From: Mastacembelus armatus | Lineage: Eukaryota > Chordata > Actinopteri > Synbranchiformes > Mastacembelidae | DNA length: 64,000 bases | Assembly: GCF_900324485.2 (NCBI RefSeq) | Contig: NC_046656.1 | Location: 15,407,904-15,471,903 of the forward strand | Direction: 5' to 3' | In this document: positions 1 through 15,000 of the stretch, piece by piece | How positions within the stretch are numbered: position 1 is the stretch's first letter | How the letters are laid out: each line of letters starts with the position of its first letter | The notes under the pieces: model-generated | What the model was told of the DNA's origin: nothing | The model's input: the letters and a program-made list of their open reading frames with translations, nothing else | Database searches by the model: none | Position numbers and translations under genes: made by a program

Positions 1-94
1 GTGCTTTTTTAAATATTTATTCAACATAAATCTTGTTATCTATGAGTTACTGTGCAATCAATGTGTAGCTTAGTCTAAGGTCTCTTCCTTTCAG

Positions 95-3000
95 GGCCTA
101 GAGGTGGAGCTGAGGAGCATCCAGGCTCACTCCCTTCAGTCAGAGGGCTACCTGGTGCAGCTTGACGACAGATTGTCCTTTGTGAGCAGCTCCTTCGGCA
201 GGAACCTGACGAGCTTGACCACAGAGGTGGCTCGAGCCTCCACCTGGCTCCACAACCAGGACCTCATGCTCAGGTTAACACTCAGATTATAGTAAAGAAT
301 CTAATTTCCAAATCACGATGTTCTAATTGAATCACAAAAGTCTGATTCAAACTAAAATAAAGTTTTCGTTGTTTCTAATTTATTTCAGGGAAGCATCAGG
401 ACAGGTGAGTGTGCTGAGAGAGAAACTGGATGACGTTAATTGGACGGTGGGAGCTGTCAATCACACCTTCAGCAATGACATCAGTATTCACCACTTGAAG
501 ATACAGGACTTACAGGTTAGGCGTTCATCACACCTCACACAAAAATGCCCTGTGTATCAACTTTAGAGTGTTGGAAGCACAAAGTAAATATTTGTACAGG
601 ACTAGTGCTGCTGTTAATGCTCCTCTGACTATACTGCTGCTGCTCAGATCCAGATCAGCAACATAACAGAGGACACCAGCAGTTTATGGGTGACCCACGT
701 CCACACAGAGGCCCAGCTGAGAAACGAGATGGAGATCCTCAACACGATCACAGAGGACCTCCGTCTGAAAGACTGGGAGCACTCCATGGCCCTGAAGAAC
801 CTCACCATAGTAGAAGGTCAGCCAAAAAAACATGCCTGCTCAAAATGCTGCTCTGAGTGCTAATGGAGCCTTCTTTAAGTTTTATTTAACCATACTTCAT
901 TTGGCCCCAGAAGGACAGAAGAAGGATACTCAATCAGTTCAAGTACCTCTTCTCAGCCCAAAAGCTCCTGCAAGTGTCCTTGTAGTCAGCTTAAGTGGTT
1001 CTGCCCAGCATTGATTGGATCATTTGCAGCTCAAAAGGCGTCTTGATTTTTTAAGCTAAAGTTGGGATAAATTGGGTTGAAAGGTGACAGTTTTTCTTTT
1101 TGCTCTTTCCTTCTAATCAAAGCCACATTGGAGCTTAGTTCCTTACTCCTACATACCAGTACTTTCAGATGTGAGCCTTACTGAACAGTTTACTGATCGC
1201 TACTGTCCTTAGCTGAGCTGTTTTAATTTACCGCTGATGCAAAACAAACATTTGCTGCTGCCACTTTTTATCAAATGTTTTCTACCGGAAAACCAGGAGT
1301 AGGCTTTTATTGTGAAAGAGCTAATGGAAATCCAATGCATTTGTTTCTGACTTATTTCAACTTTAATGATGCTATTCTTCAAAAAAATCAGTCTACACAA
1401 GTACCTTTTAACTTGTCATGCTGTGCTGTGGATAGTTGGCATGGCTTGGATAGTTAAGGCCGCTCACTGCTCAGCTCAGGGTGATTATCCTCAGCCCTGT
1501 AAAAAGAAAAGTTAAGTGTGATTGGCTCAAATGGCCCTGAGGATATCTCGACCTGAAGCATGACTCAAATCCAAGGTATGGAAGAAGCGCCATTATTCTT
1601 TTTCATATCTGACTCTTAAAGAGCCCAAGAACAATTGCAAAGTTCAAACTTGATGATATACTGAGATACAAGCATAGTGCCAGAATGTGAAAACTTTAAC
1701 TTTTAGTAATGAATCCCTTTGGGTCGACCTCAGCACTGTGAAAAGATCATTTACAACAGCTCGTCTGAGCCAGTAGATGTTTGCAGTGTGATTGAATGCA
1801 TGCAAATATGATTGTACACTGTGGGATTACTACCCTGGGGTACAGAGCAACTCTGAATGTTCTTCCTCCAATCTGTTCAGACCTGATTAGTCCCGACGTG
1901 GTACTGCTCTCACTGCCAGAGCAGCAAATGACTCCCCTGGCTTGTTAAAATCAGAATAGGTATGTCATGATGTAATGCTGGCAGGGGACACGGCCCAAGC
2001 TGATTGATGGCAACTCAAACTGAATGGGACTCCTGATTTTGTGTCTGCTTCACATGTGGGTGGGATGCCGTTTCTCCCGAGCCTGGAAACAATTGTGGGT
2101 TAAATTTAGATTCTACATCCAAAATGAAAACTTAGCCACTCAGCTCTGTCATTAGTTTTAGCTCCACAGCCCATTTGTTTATTGTTAACACTCCGTCACC
2201 TTAGCCAGGAAAAGTTTTAAATCTCTATCCATTTTTAATCCTGGAACAGGAGAATCTCTTGTTCTCTTCTTGTGCTTCCTTTGCTTCTCTGCTCTTCTTA
2301 TTCAGTTCATTTTCCCTTAATTCCTCTGTGACTCACACTGTGTCCATGCCCCACATGTTACTTTTTTTTAATTAATGATACAGAAACACAAAAAGCTGTT
2401 TAAAGTAGAGCTTGTTTTTTTATGGGGGGTAGAAAACTCTTGTTGATTCTTGAGGTACATGCTTATATTTAAAGTAATGTGTTCCCACTGAGGGCAAATG
2501 CATTAGTTGACTTTTACTGTGGGGCAGCACGGTGGAAGAGTGGTTAGCACTGTTGCCTCACAGCAAGAAGGTCCTGGGTTCGCAACCCAGCTTGTCTGTG
2601 TGGAGTTTACATGTTCTCCCTGTGCTTGTGTGGGTTTTCTCCAGGTACTCTGGTTTCCTCCCACAGTCCAAAAACATGTATGTCAGGTTGATTGGTGAAA
2701 CTAAATTGCCCATAGGAGTGAGTGTGAGTGTGTGAGGTTGTTTGTCTATATGTGGCCCTGTGATGGACTGGTGACCTGTCCAGGGTGTACCCCTGCCTTT
2801 CACCCAGAGAGAGCTGGGATAGGCTCCAGCAGATCCCTGTGACCCTGGTTAAGAAATAAGTGGGTATAGAAAATGGATGGATGGATGGTCTTTTACTGCA
2901 ATGTGCAGCAGAAAGCAGCAATAAATATCATTCATTGGTGTCTCATTAGTAGCTGAACATATGGATGTTCAAATATCATTGCCAAAATTATAGATATGAT

Positions 3001-6000
3001 GTTATCCCCAGCTGCTATATTGCATAACATCAGATAATAACTTCACATACTGTTTCCTTCAGTATTTCCAGGAGCTGTTGAAGAGCAGTTTTTGGACTCT
3101 ACTTGGACACTGACCTGAAATTGACTAAATTACTTTTACAAATCCCCTAAAATTAGAGACTTCCCCCCTTGAGTTATTTTTAAAACGTTTGGTACCATGA
3201 CAAGTTTGTGGTTTCTTAAATCAATAAATCGCTTGATCCGTTCAGTCTCCAAGTTCAAGTTTCCAAAAGCTCAGTGAGCTTTCGTTTGGCACAGTGATCT
3301 TACCTTTGTTTTGTGTGATATGTAAATGCTCAGGCTCATGGGAATTTTATCAGTTGAGGCAAATACTTGGTCATGAACCAAAGTACTGGACAAATTAAAG
3401 TTTTGACCTGATAATGGTGCTAAGTTTAAAAAGTCAAGTGGTGACCAGACTATTATTATTTTCAGAGGGAAAATCGATGAACCAAATGTTGTGATGACAT
3501 TTCATCAAATATCAAAGTTGTCAACCCCATCATGGCACTAGAAGAAAAGTCACCAAAGGAAATCACCAAGTGTATTAGGATTTAAACTGAGAACCATCTG
3601 TGCTTGTGTACATCCATCATCTGTTGGCAGACCAACACCCAAATAACAACAGGATCTGTGTACATCATATTTCTGAATATCTATTGCCCAGATGTTGTTC
3701 ATATTACTAGTATGAGTTCTCTGCTACATAGGCCAAGTCCTGCACTGAGTCTATACAATATCCACACTTTCAAAATACAATAAGCAACAAAGTCTTGTGC
3801 AAGAAAACAGAAAACTTTGGTGGTAAGAAGCAAAGGAAGGGCACTGCAACACATCCCCAGTATTATCCTGCAATATTTAGAAAATGGCACAGCTCCCTGA
3901 GTGGTATTCCCCTACTTTCTTTTTTTTCTTTTCTTGTCATGTTCTGTTCCATGTTTTAGTTCTTCATCCCTCCTCCTGCTATGTAATTGCTCCTTCTCTC
4001 CACTCTTTTCCTCGTAGCCATGTTTCCTTCCTCTAAGTGTTGGACTGGCATGAAGAAAATGCTGTGTGCTAGGGTTTCACAACTATCTTTTATTTTGACA
4101 GCAGCATGTGTGTCAGTGCGTTTGTGTGGATGAGAGAGATTATGTGTTCACATGCCTTTGTTTAACGTCTTTAGACCACCATGCATTTACAAGTTTATAT
4201 AATAATTTTAATGCTTTATTAACATAGAATTTCCCCCATCCCTTTTCTCAGGCCATCTCTGTGCTGTTGTGATATGATTATTAAGTGAATTTCTGTGCTG
4301 TTACTGACTGGAATTGATTTTTTCAAAATAAAACCAGTTCTCACTGTCCTGTCTGTGATACAGGTTTTGGAATAGAGGATGATGCCTCAGGTTCACTGTG
4401 AAGGCAACCTATTGCACTCTTTAGAAACAAAACATCATATCACTCTTCTTACTTGTACATAATTCCTGAATTTCTCTGCACAGGAATAATACTTAGCATA
4501 TTCTCTGTGGCCAGTTCCTCCCTGCCCTTCATCCTGTTTCTCCAGGATTTACCAGAAGGTAACACAACCTTAATCGTCAATAAAGCCCAAATCTAAAAAT
4601 CACCAAGACAGACGTCACAGGGTTTTTTTTTTTAAAGTAATGATGGCATACATTACGAGTTGATTAGAGCTGAGGCCTGGAAACATTTACAGCCTTTGCG
4701 TCGTCTGATCACCATTAATGTCCAATTTTGAGTGGCATATTTGCTTTACTAGTGAAGAGATCCATGGCCCAGTTAAGGCTGTCTTACACATGCTCACCCA
4801 GACATTTCTTGGTCTATGACCATTCTGGTCTTTGAGTTATCCAGATCAAGATATAATAATGTCCTCAATGTTTCCAGTGAAGCTGATCAGTTCACTTGTT
4901 TTCTGGCTCAGGTTATTACCGATGTTTAACTTTGTTGCTTCTTAATAACTGTAATCAGTTCAAAATACAACACCATGCTCTCCTTAGTAAACTGATAGTC
5001 TAAAATATCTTTTAAGATGTGGAAATAATTTGCCTTCATATTTATTGTGACTATGGATGATAATGAAAAATTCACATGTTGCTGTTTAAAGTAAGTTTTG
5101 TGTCATGTGGTCTCTTTTCAAATGATAATCTACACAATTCTTGCTTGCCTTGGCCCTTGATGAAAAACGGTCCAACATACTGAAATAATAAAGACCTTCA
5201 GGGTGAACTGAGACCTCTCATATTTCTACCTGTACTTGTTCCAATGAAACCACAGTTGGAGCTTCCATAAATGTAAAACTCATCATTTCCACTCCAAGAA
5301 GAGAGCCTTCTTGGGAATTAGGAGTCCCCTTTTTAGGGACACAAGTAAAACTGATTAAATTAGACTTATTTTTATGTCTTATTTTTATTTCCAAATCTCC
5401 AAGTTTCCATCCACATGTGTATGCCACGTTGGAACAGGGTGATGAAAAAATGTAATTAATTCTTTCAAATGACAACAAAACTGTAGTTGATATTGAAAAA
5501 CAAATGAAAGTTGATGTTTTCTTTTACTTCTGGCGATTAAACACCATATAGACCTGGACATAAGATATCCTCTTTTTGAAAATACAACACTTTTTGGATG
5601 TAGTGAAGGAGGACATGAGGATAGTTGGTGTGTGTGTGGAGGATACAGACGACAGGGTCAAATGGAGGCAGATGATTCGCTGTGGCGACCCCTGAAGGGA
5701 GCAGCCGAAAGGGAAAGAAGACTGTAGATATGTTAAGAAAGATTTCCTGAGATACTATGGAAAACCCTACTAGGAAAACCCAGTCTTTTACAAGATAACA
5801 CCCTTTTTTTTTTTTCAAATGTTGTCAGAACAGATCACTTTTATCCTTTAAACATCATAAACATTAATACTGTAGATGTTGTCACGTCACATCACATCAC
5901 AGTGGTGTTGGGATCTGTGCTAGACTGTGTGACTCTTACACATGTAAAAGATAAGCCCATTGCTCTGCTGCTCCACCCTACAGTAGATTTATAACACAGA

Positions 6001-9000
6001 CTGGATGTTGGATGGAGGCGCCTGAAATCCTCACTGCTGTTGTATTCTTGGACGCTGTCAGATGTGTTCAGGCTGATCCTGGAGGGGCCGCTGAGCTTGT
6101 TATTGTTGAAACTCTCAGCTGAATGAATAAATAGGATTCTGAGGGGCAAGAGATTAATAATGTAAGGCTTTGCTTAAACAAACTATTAACAAAGAACACA
6201 ATCTCTTCAGGACCACCGGGGTGAATTGTCTTCTCCAATATTTTTGTGTTAATGTACTTGTGAGGACCTTTACTCTCCAGGGTACGACCTTAAAAGCAGG
6301 CAGTGTATGTTAAAAGCTCTGAGTAAATGTTTGTTAAGATTTAAATAACCAGACTTTTGGTTAAGTAATGATGGCAGTAGATTTAGGTTTGAGAAAACGT
6401 GTGAAGAGGTTCAACCATCAGATCAGTACTGAGTCAAGCTTTGTCTCAACAAAAGGCTCTTTCACTGGCAGTTTGAAAAACCTTTATTAAACTCATTTCT
6501 TTTGAAGTTTTGGTCTGGAGAGATGCATCAAAGTTGACAACTTCATGGGCCTGAAAGACTATGTGGCCTTACCTGACCTGACCACCTCCTATCCAGAATC
6601 AGAGCAGCTATTCAGTGGACTACCATTAAATTTTCTTCAAAGTTTCGTGGGTCCCATGTGGTCAGTCCTGGCCTATATGTTCACTGTTAATTAGCAGTTG
6701 TTAGCATGCTAACATGCTAAAATGGTGAACGTTTTTTTTTTTTTTTTTTGGATGACTAGTGAATCAATAATTTCAGCTCTGGGCTTAACCTTTATTCTAA
6801 CTTTAAGACAGAGGTGGTGATTTTCTTTCTTACCCTGTACTCCTGTCTTCACAAGGACAGAAACACAAGGCACACAGAAGACATCCATCCTCTCCTCTTG
6901 CTGTGACCTTTTCACAGTCTCTTGACCTGCTGTTAAGTGTGTGCAGTTGTGGAGCGGCTTGAGGCAAAAACAAGCAGATTTGCAGTTCAGCAGCAGCTTT
7001 GCAGCATCAGAAAACTGCAAATTAAGATCATCAGCTCTCTGAACCACTGGACATGTGGTGGACAATAAGCCCCAAATTTCTAAGCATTCCCACAGGCTGT
7101 GTTGTGGTCTACCTTGTTGAACATGTGGTTTCCATTGTGGGCAGGCCTCTCTCTCCTTCACTCACTATTTGGCTTTTTTTCCACTTACTTTCTCCAAGGA
7201 CAACAGACCTTTGGACTCAATGCTTGGACCAGCTGTAAGTCTGCTACGTCACTGCGTGAGTGTGTGCGCGCGTGCATAAGTGTGTGTCAATAGGTATAAA
7301 TATAATGATTTCTAGAATTTCATGCCGTTAATAAAATCATTATCTGCAGGAATCCAGGGTCACACGTTGCTTTCTGAAACACATTTTGGTCCCATGTGTT
7401 TCCTTTTGAAGTGATAATCTGCGAGATTCTTGCCTGCTCTGGTTTTGGTAACACCTTTGATAAGTACTCCAACATGTTGAATTCATAATAAAGGACCGGG
7501 GCCTCTCATATTTCTACCTTTATTTAATTATAAACAAGCACCTCTTGTCATTTCCCTAAATGTTAAATTCGTTTCAGCTCAAAGAAAATTATTTTCTTGG
7601 GGGAAAAAAACCCTCTTTCATTAGTGGGTAGAACAAAAAAAGTTTTTTTTTACTACCTATTTTCATTTCTAGACCCTAAAATGCCACCCACATCTTCGGT
7701 TTGTCCACTGATTATACTGACTAAATTTAACTGTAATGTATGGGTAGCACAGTGTTGTTGTGGTTAGCACTGCTACTTCACAGTAACCATCAAACCTGCT
7801 GATTAACTGGGGTTTAATTTTGTGGCGTTTGATCTCAGTTCCTGCGTGTGTGTTTTTCTAGGTACAACAGCTTCCTCCCACAGTCCAAACACATGAAGGT
7901 TAACTGGTGACTCTAGATTAGCAGTAGGTGGGAATAAGAGTATGAATGGTTATCTGTCTCTATATGCCAGCACTGATAGACTTGCAAACTATTGCTATTA
8001 AGTTGGCAAAAATTACATGGTATGATTAGTTATCTTTTTTGTTAAAGTACATCTATCCCCTTGTTTTTGTGATTGTCTGCGTTAGATAATAAATTGATGT
8101 TTCCTTCATCCATCCTTGTTGTTTGCACTATCAACATTGCTTGTTTCTTGCTGCATTAATACATTTTGCCATAAACATATGTTGCTGTTGGTATTAAAGG
8201 ATCTCCAAAATTGTTACTGGAACTGTCAAATTTTACTGAAATGCCCTAAGCATCATCAACACTGACCATATTTTCCTTCTTTCTGCAGGGCCTCCAGGAC
8301 CAAAGGGAGAGAAGGGCGACACTGGACCACTGGGTCCCCCAGGAACCCCTGGGTTAACTGGCTTGAGAGGTGGGTCCAACCACAGTACCATTTTTTCATA
8401 TTTTAACTTGAAAATATACTGTATGTACATCTCTGGTGTGGTCAAATATCCCATTACAAATACTGTAATATTGATGTGGATTATAAGTCGACATGCTTCA
8501 TCTAGAATGATATCTTTTTTTTTTTTTTTTTTTTTTCAAAACTCAACTTTGTCATAGAATTAAATGTTGAGAAATCCTAAAATGAATTGCCTAAAGTGTT
8601 ATTTATATGGAATTTAATGGAGTCTGTAATAGATTTGTCCCCACCCTTATTTTCTAAATATATTTGGATGGTTTATTAAGAAGTTGTAAGCATGGAAATC
8701 CTATTGAAACTTCAAATCGTCTGATTTCATAAGTCAAAAATATGGCTGTATAATTTGATTTTGTTATTTTTTTTTTGCCAACCAGTTCTTCAGCCTTGTG
8801 GGAAACACTGGTATTTTGGATTTGGAAGCGTCTTACTCATGCAAGTCTTTGGCATACATGTAAGAAAGGAAAGTTCAGGAATTTCACAAAACTACTGAAT
8901 GTTTAAATGATTTGTGAATCAATGAATGTAGCAAGAGATGTACACACACAGTCTCTTATTGTCTGTTTTACTTCTATAATTTTTGGACAGGGCTGGTGTT

Positions 9001-12000
9001 TGGATTGGTTTTATAATAGGCATAGGCCGTAAAAGTTACCTGGACCATAAATGTCTAATGTAAACATCAATTTTGAGTTACAAGCTTTTCTTTGCACTCA
9101 ACAGGATTTAGGTTTGAGTGGCTTGTAAGTTGAGAATCTAGGTGGCTTTTACACGAAACACACACTGGCTAGTGTTTTGACATAGCTCTGTTTTTGTAAT
9201 TACATTTAGTTACATTAATAATACTGAACAGAGAATAAAAGGTCACAGAAATCCACCTAAGAAAACACGACACTAGACGTACACTACCAGTCAAATGTTT
9301 CAACTCACTTTTTCATTGAAGTCGATGGGAAAAAGTGTCCAACTGTTTGACTGTTAGTGTATTTTCAAACAGGGTGTGGGCAGGACCAGTGGGACTGGTC
9401 ATCTATCTTTGTCTTGCAGGTAATTCCACCAAAACTGCCACATGAACACTCATTCAGGCAGAATTTAAACACAACCATGAAGTGATGGTTTTTCATACAT
9501 TCTGTGAGATACAAACAACTACAGCAACATGACTCCAGATGTTTTGGGACGCCTCCAACTTGGTACCTCTTGGTATTAACAGGCCTACATATTCAGTCTG
9601 TTAGCAATGCAGCACATGTACATCTGCTGCTCCATTTTGATTGAAGCCAAGGGGATCTATCATCACATCCAGCCTCTAAAAATCCTTTGGGCCTTGTTGA
9701 ACCATTTAGTTTGATTGTTTTGACGAACAGAAACACTTCTGCTTTGGCTCCAAAATATGATTGATATGATGACCATTTTTCTCAACAGGTTGTTGAGGAG
9801 GAAATTATTGGCCCTTTGCAGCAAAGAAAGAGAAAATCACAGCAAACATGACATCATGCATTATCACACTATTTTGTGCTTTTGCCTCTAATGTATTCAG
9901 TCTAGTTATTTCACTCAGATTGCTGAGCGGTGTAATCAAAGCATATGAGAGTACTGTGACATTTGAAAAGATTTTGGTTACTTCAACAGCACAATCACTG
10001 ATTCATTACCACGTTCATTTCGAAACATTCCAGTGTGCTCACAGTAAACAAATCACATGTGCCATATGCTAGTTTGAAATGTGATGAAATAAATGTGATA
10101 ACAATAAAAGTGCATTACTTCCACTGTTGACAATCTCTCAGAGATTGGGGCATTGACAGGTGGTGGAAGAAGTGAGAAGCCAAATAAATGTCACTTCCAA
10201 CGTCTTTGTATCGTCTATTACGTCAGGTTAGGATGGAGGACAGGGAGCAACCTGAATGGTGTCATAGCTCAAGCCTGTCCTGTATGTGTTTGTGTCTTTC
10301 AGGGTTTACAGGAGAAAAAGGCATCCAGGGTCCTCGTGGAATAAAAGGGTCAGTTGGGGTCGAAGGTATTCAAGGAGAGAAAGGAGATATTGGACCTGTT
10401 GGACCTAAAGGTATTTCTGTAGTCTTATCATGTTGTACAGTGTTGTGCTCTTTATATTATAATTTTATAGCAAATCTCCTCGAATGTTAGAATAATAGTT
10501 GGCTTCTGCATTTAAACCTTATATGATCCATTAAGATAATAGCCAAGAACATACATCTAGAACACACACACAGCAAGAACATACAATCAATATATGATCA
10601 ATATCAGAGATTATATAAAAATAACACTGTGCAAATTCTATAGTATTTTGTGTAGTTTATGGAGCAACAGTAGTAGTTGCATTGAGTCTCTCACCCAACA
10701 GCTCGTCTGGGACTCTTGCAGTCTCGTACAACTCACAGCTGAATTTTGTCAACACATTCACGGCTCAAATCATTTGAGACTTGTGAAATAAGATGCTCAG
10801 TTCTCAGACAGCTCCATGAAATGGTGCCTGTTTTTGCCAGAGTGAAAAGTTCCTAGTACTAGAAATTATTCCACACATTTTCAGCCGCGGAAGTTTTATT
10901 TGATTAACTGTCCATATCGTTGTGTATTTTTTCCCAGGATACAGCTGTTTGTGCTAATCAAATCAGTGTTGAATTGTCTTTATGGATTCATTTACAACAA
11001 AATAACCTTCTTAGTATCAAAAATACTTCAACAATCATCTTTATAATACCACAGAGAGAGACTCTAAAGGTGTATGAATCCAAACACATCGAAGCCAAAA
11101 CAATTCTTCAACTAAATGCACCCAATGGGCATCTTATATACAGCATGCATATAAATTGATGTAAGGATCCTGCAGTCTACATGTCCACCTCACAATACTC
11201 ACAAATTAATACACTGTACAGTTCATTAATTCTTTGCATTGCCTTGAAATTTGATAGATACAAATTTTATTTATTCAGGCCAGTGTGTGCACATAAGCCC
11301 TTGGGTGTCTATGTTTTTACTCTGGCATCACAAGCTGGACAGTGCCAAAAACACACTCAGACAAACACACACAGATCTGTTGATGAAATCATAGCCATGA
11401 CTAATACAATAAGGCGCTGCAGTCTTTGTCTTTCTTGTGTCAGCAAGTGTGTATTTGTGTTCAGCCAACAGCTGTTGCCAGTCTCAGTTGGGCTTGGCCA
11501 AAACGTCCAGTGTTGGAGTCCCACAGTGCCTATGTTGGCTGATAGTTCTTGAAACCGTGGACCAGGGGGATCTGTTGTCTTCTTTGTGTGCACATGAACT
11601 TGTTTGCTATGGCGTAACATTAAAGACGGGAATTCATCCTAATTTGATGCAATTTTATAGATTTGCCTGTTGAGACTGCTGCCTTCTACCCTTACAATGC
11701 ATGTAGGTGTTGAGCTATGAAACAAACTTCAAATTAATGTTGAAACCAGCACTTTGAGATCAACCTCGTCATACCAGAAAGTGGCACAGGAAATTTTTCC
11801 TAAAACAGATGCACAGTGATGTGGGGATTACTCTCAGTGCTGGTTGGAGAACTATTGTAGCTGGAAAGCTAACAGCAGGAACATGTTACAGGCAGCCACA
11901 ATCGCTCCCCAGGCTTCTTTATATCCTCCCTATTACCCAGTCATCAATCATTTTAATAAATTAAGCATTTTATTAAAGAAGGAAAGGCTCACAGTGCTTA

Positions 12001-15000
12001 TACAAAGGCTGTTAACAGCTTTCTGACTCTGTTAGCGCAGACTTGCTTTGTTTCACCTGAGTAGAAAAGCTAATTTGTTAAAGCAGCCTGTTTCAGCTTC
12101 AGATATCAAATGGTGGCAGAGTCATATTTTACAAATATCACTTTTGAATGTTTGTTTTGATCATAGAAATGTATAAAAATGAGTGAGAAGAAAAGATCAT
12201 TGTTATTTAGAGACATGTGCCTCCGATTACTTTGGAGTAAACAGGAGAAAACATGGGCAAGTAGCACGGGCAGCGTTAACCAACATAAAGTCAGTGTTGC
12301 CCACAAAAACTCTGCCACTGGTCCGTTTGTTTGATTGACAAGTTAATTCTGTAAAGAGCAGTTTTAAACACCGTACAAACGTTTTTCATTTAAGATGGAT
12401 ATGAGATTTAGAAAACAAGGATGTTTGGCTATCTACACTCTAGCAGTTTACAACAATGTCTGTCTGTGTTTTCATCCATCTGGGGTTTGGTTGTGGGTTT
12501 AACAAACCAGTGAAGGGTGAAGAGTCTGTAGACCTTCTGGTGTGAACGGGGCCCCGGTGTAGGGCAGCCGCTCAGCTGTGGAGGAAGAAGGATACTGAAA
12601 AGCTTGTTGAAACAGCACCGGGAGGCTTCATGGTTTCTTTTTATAGATGAATGGTGGGTGCACTGAACAGGGACTACATTTGGTTCAATCAAGCTGACAG
12701 ACATACAGCACTGAAATACATTAAATAGTGGACAGATTAACATGTTAGCAACTTTAGCATTTTGAGTCATGTTTTTAAGCCCCTGATGAAGTGAAGTAAT
12801 ATTCACTGTTCTTTTAGCTCTGATTTGTTCTTCCTCTGCTCCTGAGAAAAAAAAAACATTTGTCTTTAATTTCTGAATATTTTAATTTTGTGGAGTAGCT
12901 AGATGCTGCTTTTGTTCCTCTGCCATTTGGTAGGAGAACATGATGTGTTTAGGGTTTATCAGAGTTTTTCACTGATCCCAGTTGCCCATTACCTGTTCTG
13001 CGTTTCTGCTGGAAATGAAATTTGATATGTAAAACCAAAACAATGAGCTAAAAGACACCAAAAAGTTCAGTACAGTTGCAGATTTACAGTAGGTGATGTG
13101 ACTGGAATTGCCCTAGTAGAATAATAAAAAAGTAAATTTTCATTCATTGTTAATAAAAACAAGAATACCCATACCCATCTAAAGCCATGTTTGCATACTA
13201 TCATTAGCTTCTTAGGATTAACTATGCAAATGTGTCAGGTAGATCCTCAGATATTTACTGGAAATGAAAACTGTTCATGGTCATTCATATTGACATTACT
13301 TAAAAAAAAAAAGCACATGCATCTGTTGTTTCTGTGGCTCAGTGGTAGCTTAGTGATGTGTCAGGGTTTTCTTTGCAGTGTTATTTAGTTGTTAAGGATG
13401 TGGTTAAAACAGAGTTGACACTCACAGCTGAGGACATCACAGGCAGGGTGGGGTCTAGAGTTAGCTCCACTGCTCAGACACGGACACCCACATACAGTCA
13501 CACATGTTAGGTGGGATTGAATGCCACCTCAGCTGGCAGCTGCTCCGTGGTCTTGGATGTGTAAAAAGGAGTCAAATTAAAGGTGGGACAAATGCCGACT
13601 TGAAGCTGGTCCTCTTATTGCTTCATGGCAAAAACAGACTTGTGGTTTTGAGCTTGAAAATTAACAAGGAATGGCGCTGAAACAGACTATTCTGCTTTGG
13701 ATGAAGTCAAAGTGATGAAATGAAATAAGTAATGAAAACAAATGAGAGTTAGTTGTATCCAAGCTGCTGATTGGAGGGAGTGTCCTGCATAAATGTACCG
13801 TCATTTTGCAGAAACCACAAATTACGTACAGTGACTTAGTGGTTTTGCATTGCATTAACTTTTCCACCATTTAAAGATCTACATTGATACTTTGAAAAAT
13901 TACATACATTGAAATATTATCTTGACTCTGGTACCATTTATTAAAAATGTCTGTCTTCTCTCTTCGTTCTACTTATCTTTTGACCTCATTCACATCCACT
14001 ATACAATTAAAAAACACAGGAATGAAATCCAAATCACAAAACATTTAAAGGTCTGGCCATTTTAGAGCTTTAGGCTAAAGTTATGAGTACTAAAGAGAGC
14101 AAATGGATAGAGAAAAGGTGAACTGCTCTTTTCTCTGGATATTTTGACTATTTCCAATCCTCTGTGTATTACTACCCATATTTTTGCCTTAATGTGTTTT
14201 ATATTGCAGTATTATACATTAGGGTTTGTTTTTGTCGACAGGTTCAACTGAAAGACCATTGTTGGTCTGTGATTAAAAACAGGTCATTATTGGAGATTAT
14301 TAGTATTATATAAACATGAGACTGAGGTACCTGACATTTCTTCACTGTTCTGTGTGGCGTGATGTTATAGAGGTATCTTTCTTTTTCTGGGAACTAGACA
14401 TCCAATCACAGAAAATATGAGTCTATAATTTTCACTGTGTTTTTTCATCAGGCGACAGAGGAGAACGAGGGTTGAAGGGTGAGAAGGGTGATCGAGGAGA
14501 CCGAGGAGAGAAAACAGGTGAGTTGAAATCTAATATAAATCTGAATATAAAGTAATATAAAATGATTTGGTCCTCTTCAGCTGCCATTGATCAAAAAGTT
14601 CTGTTTACCAGTATATCTTAGTTATATTATTTTACTTCCACATTAATAAAACTGTGTTGGAGTAGCTGGTACATAACCAAACCACCTGTGACCTACAGAA
14701 TTCTAACCTACGTCTTACTGAGTGTCAGTTTTAGTGTTAGGTTAATGTTATTAATAACATTCAGTCATTTGGTTGGGTTTCTTTACATGAACACACATGG
14801 AACAAAGATAAATAATTCGGTCTTTCCATATATACCATATTCCCATTTAATTTTCCACATAGTTTTCCATCATGTGAGATTTGACTGGCGCTCTTTTAAA
14901 ATGCATCATCTCGTTACTCCCCCTGCTTCTGCAATGGTTTAATGACACCCAACTGGAGAATTGATTTATTATCCCAATATTTGCTTTCTTTTGCCAGGTT

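Larger units (their letters stand above)
817..8288 (+). other. scara5: scara5 intron of 7.5 kb between stalk and collagen exons
   Basis: The intron is bounded by a GT donor at 817 and an AG acceptor at 8287-8288. It holds a full TGGA-tailed SINE-like element near 2.5 kb, a degraded copy near 7.8 kb, a fragment of another SINE-like tail near 5.6 kb, and two related copies of an unclassified repeat at 5.1 and 7.4 kb. No exon of another gene was seen. The remaining stretches (817-2518, 2890-5100, 5730-7390) show nothing I can name. Confidence 0.8.

Noticed and set aside
2507-2921. Several open frames on both strands near 2.5-2.9 kb
   Set aside because: They lie within the SINE-like element and have no coding signature.
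9848-10072. A 74-codon plus-strand frame in a scara5 intron
   Set aside because: No similarity or exon signals; ordinary AT-rich intron sequence.
11181-11673. Overlapping frames of 78-123 codons on both strands
   Set aside because: They are intronic, mutually overlapping and without recognisable domains.
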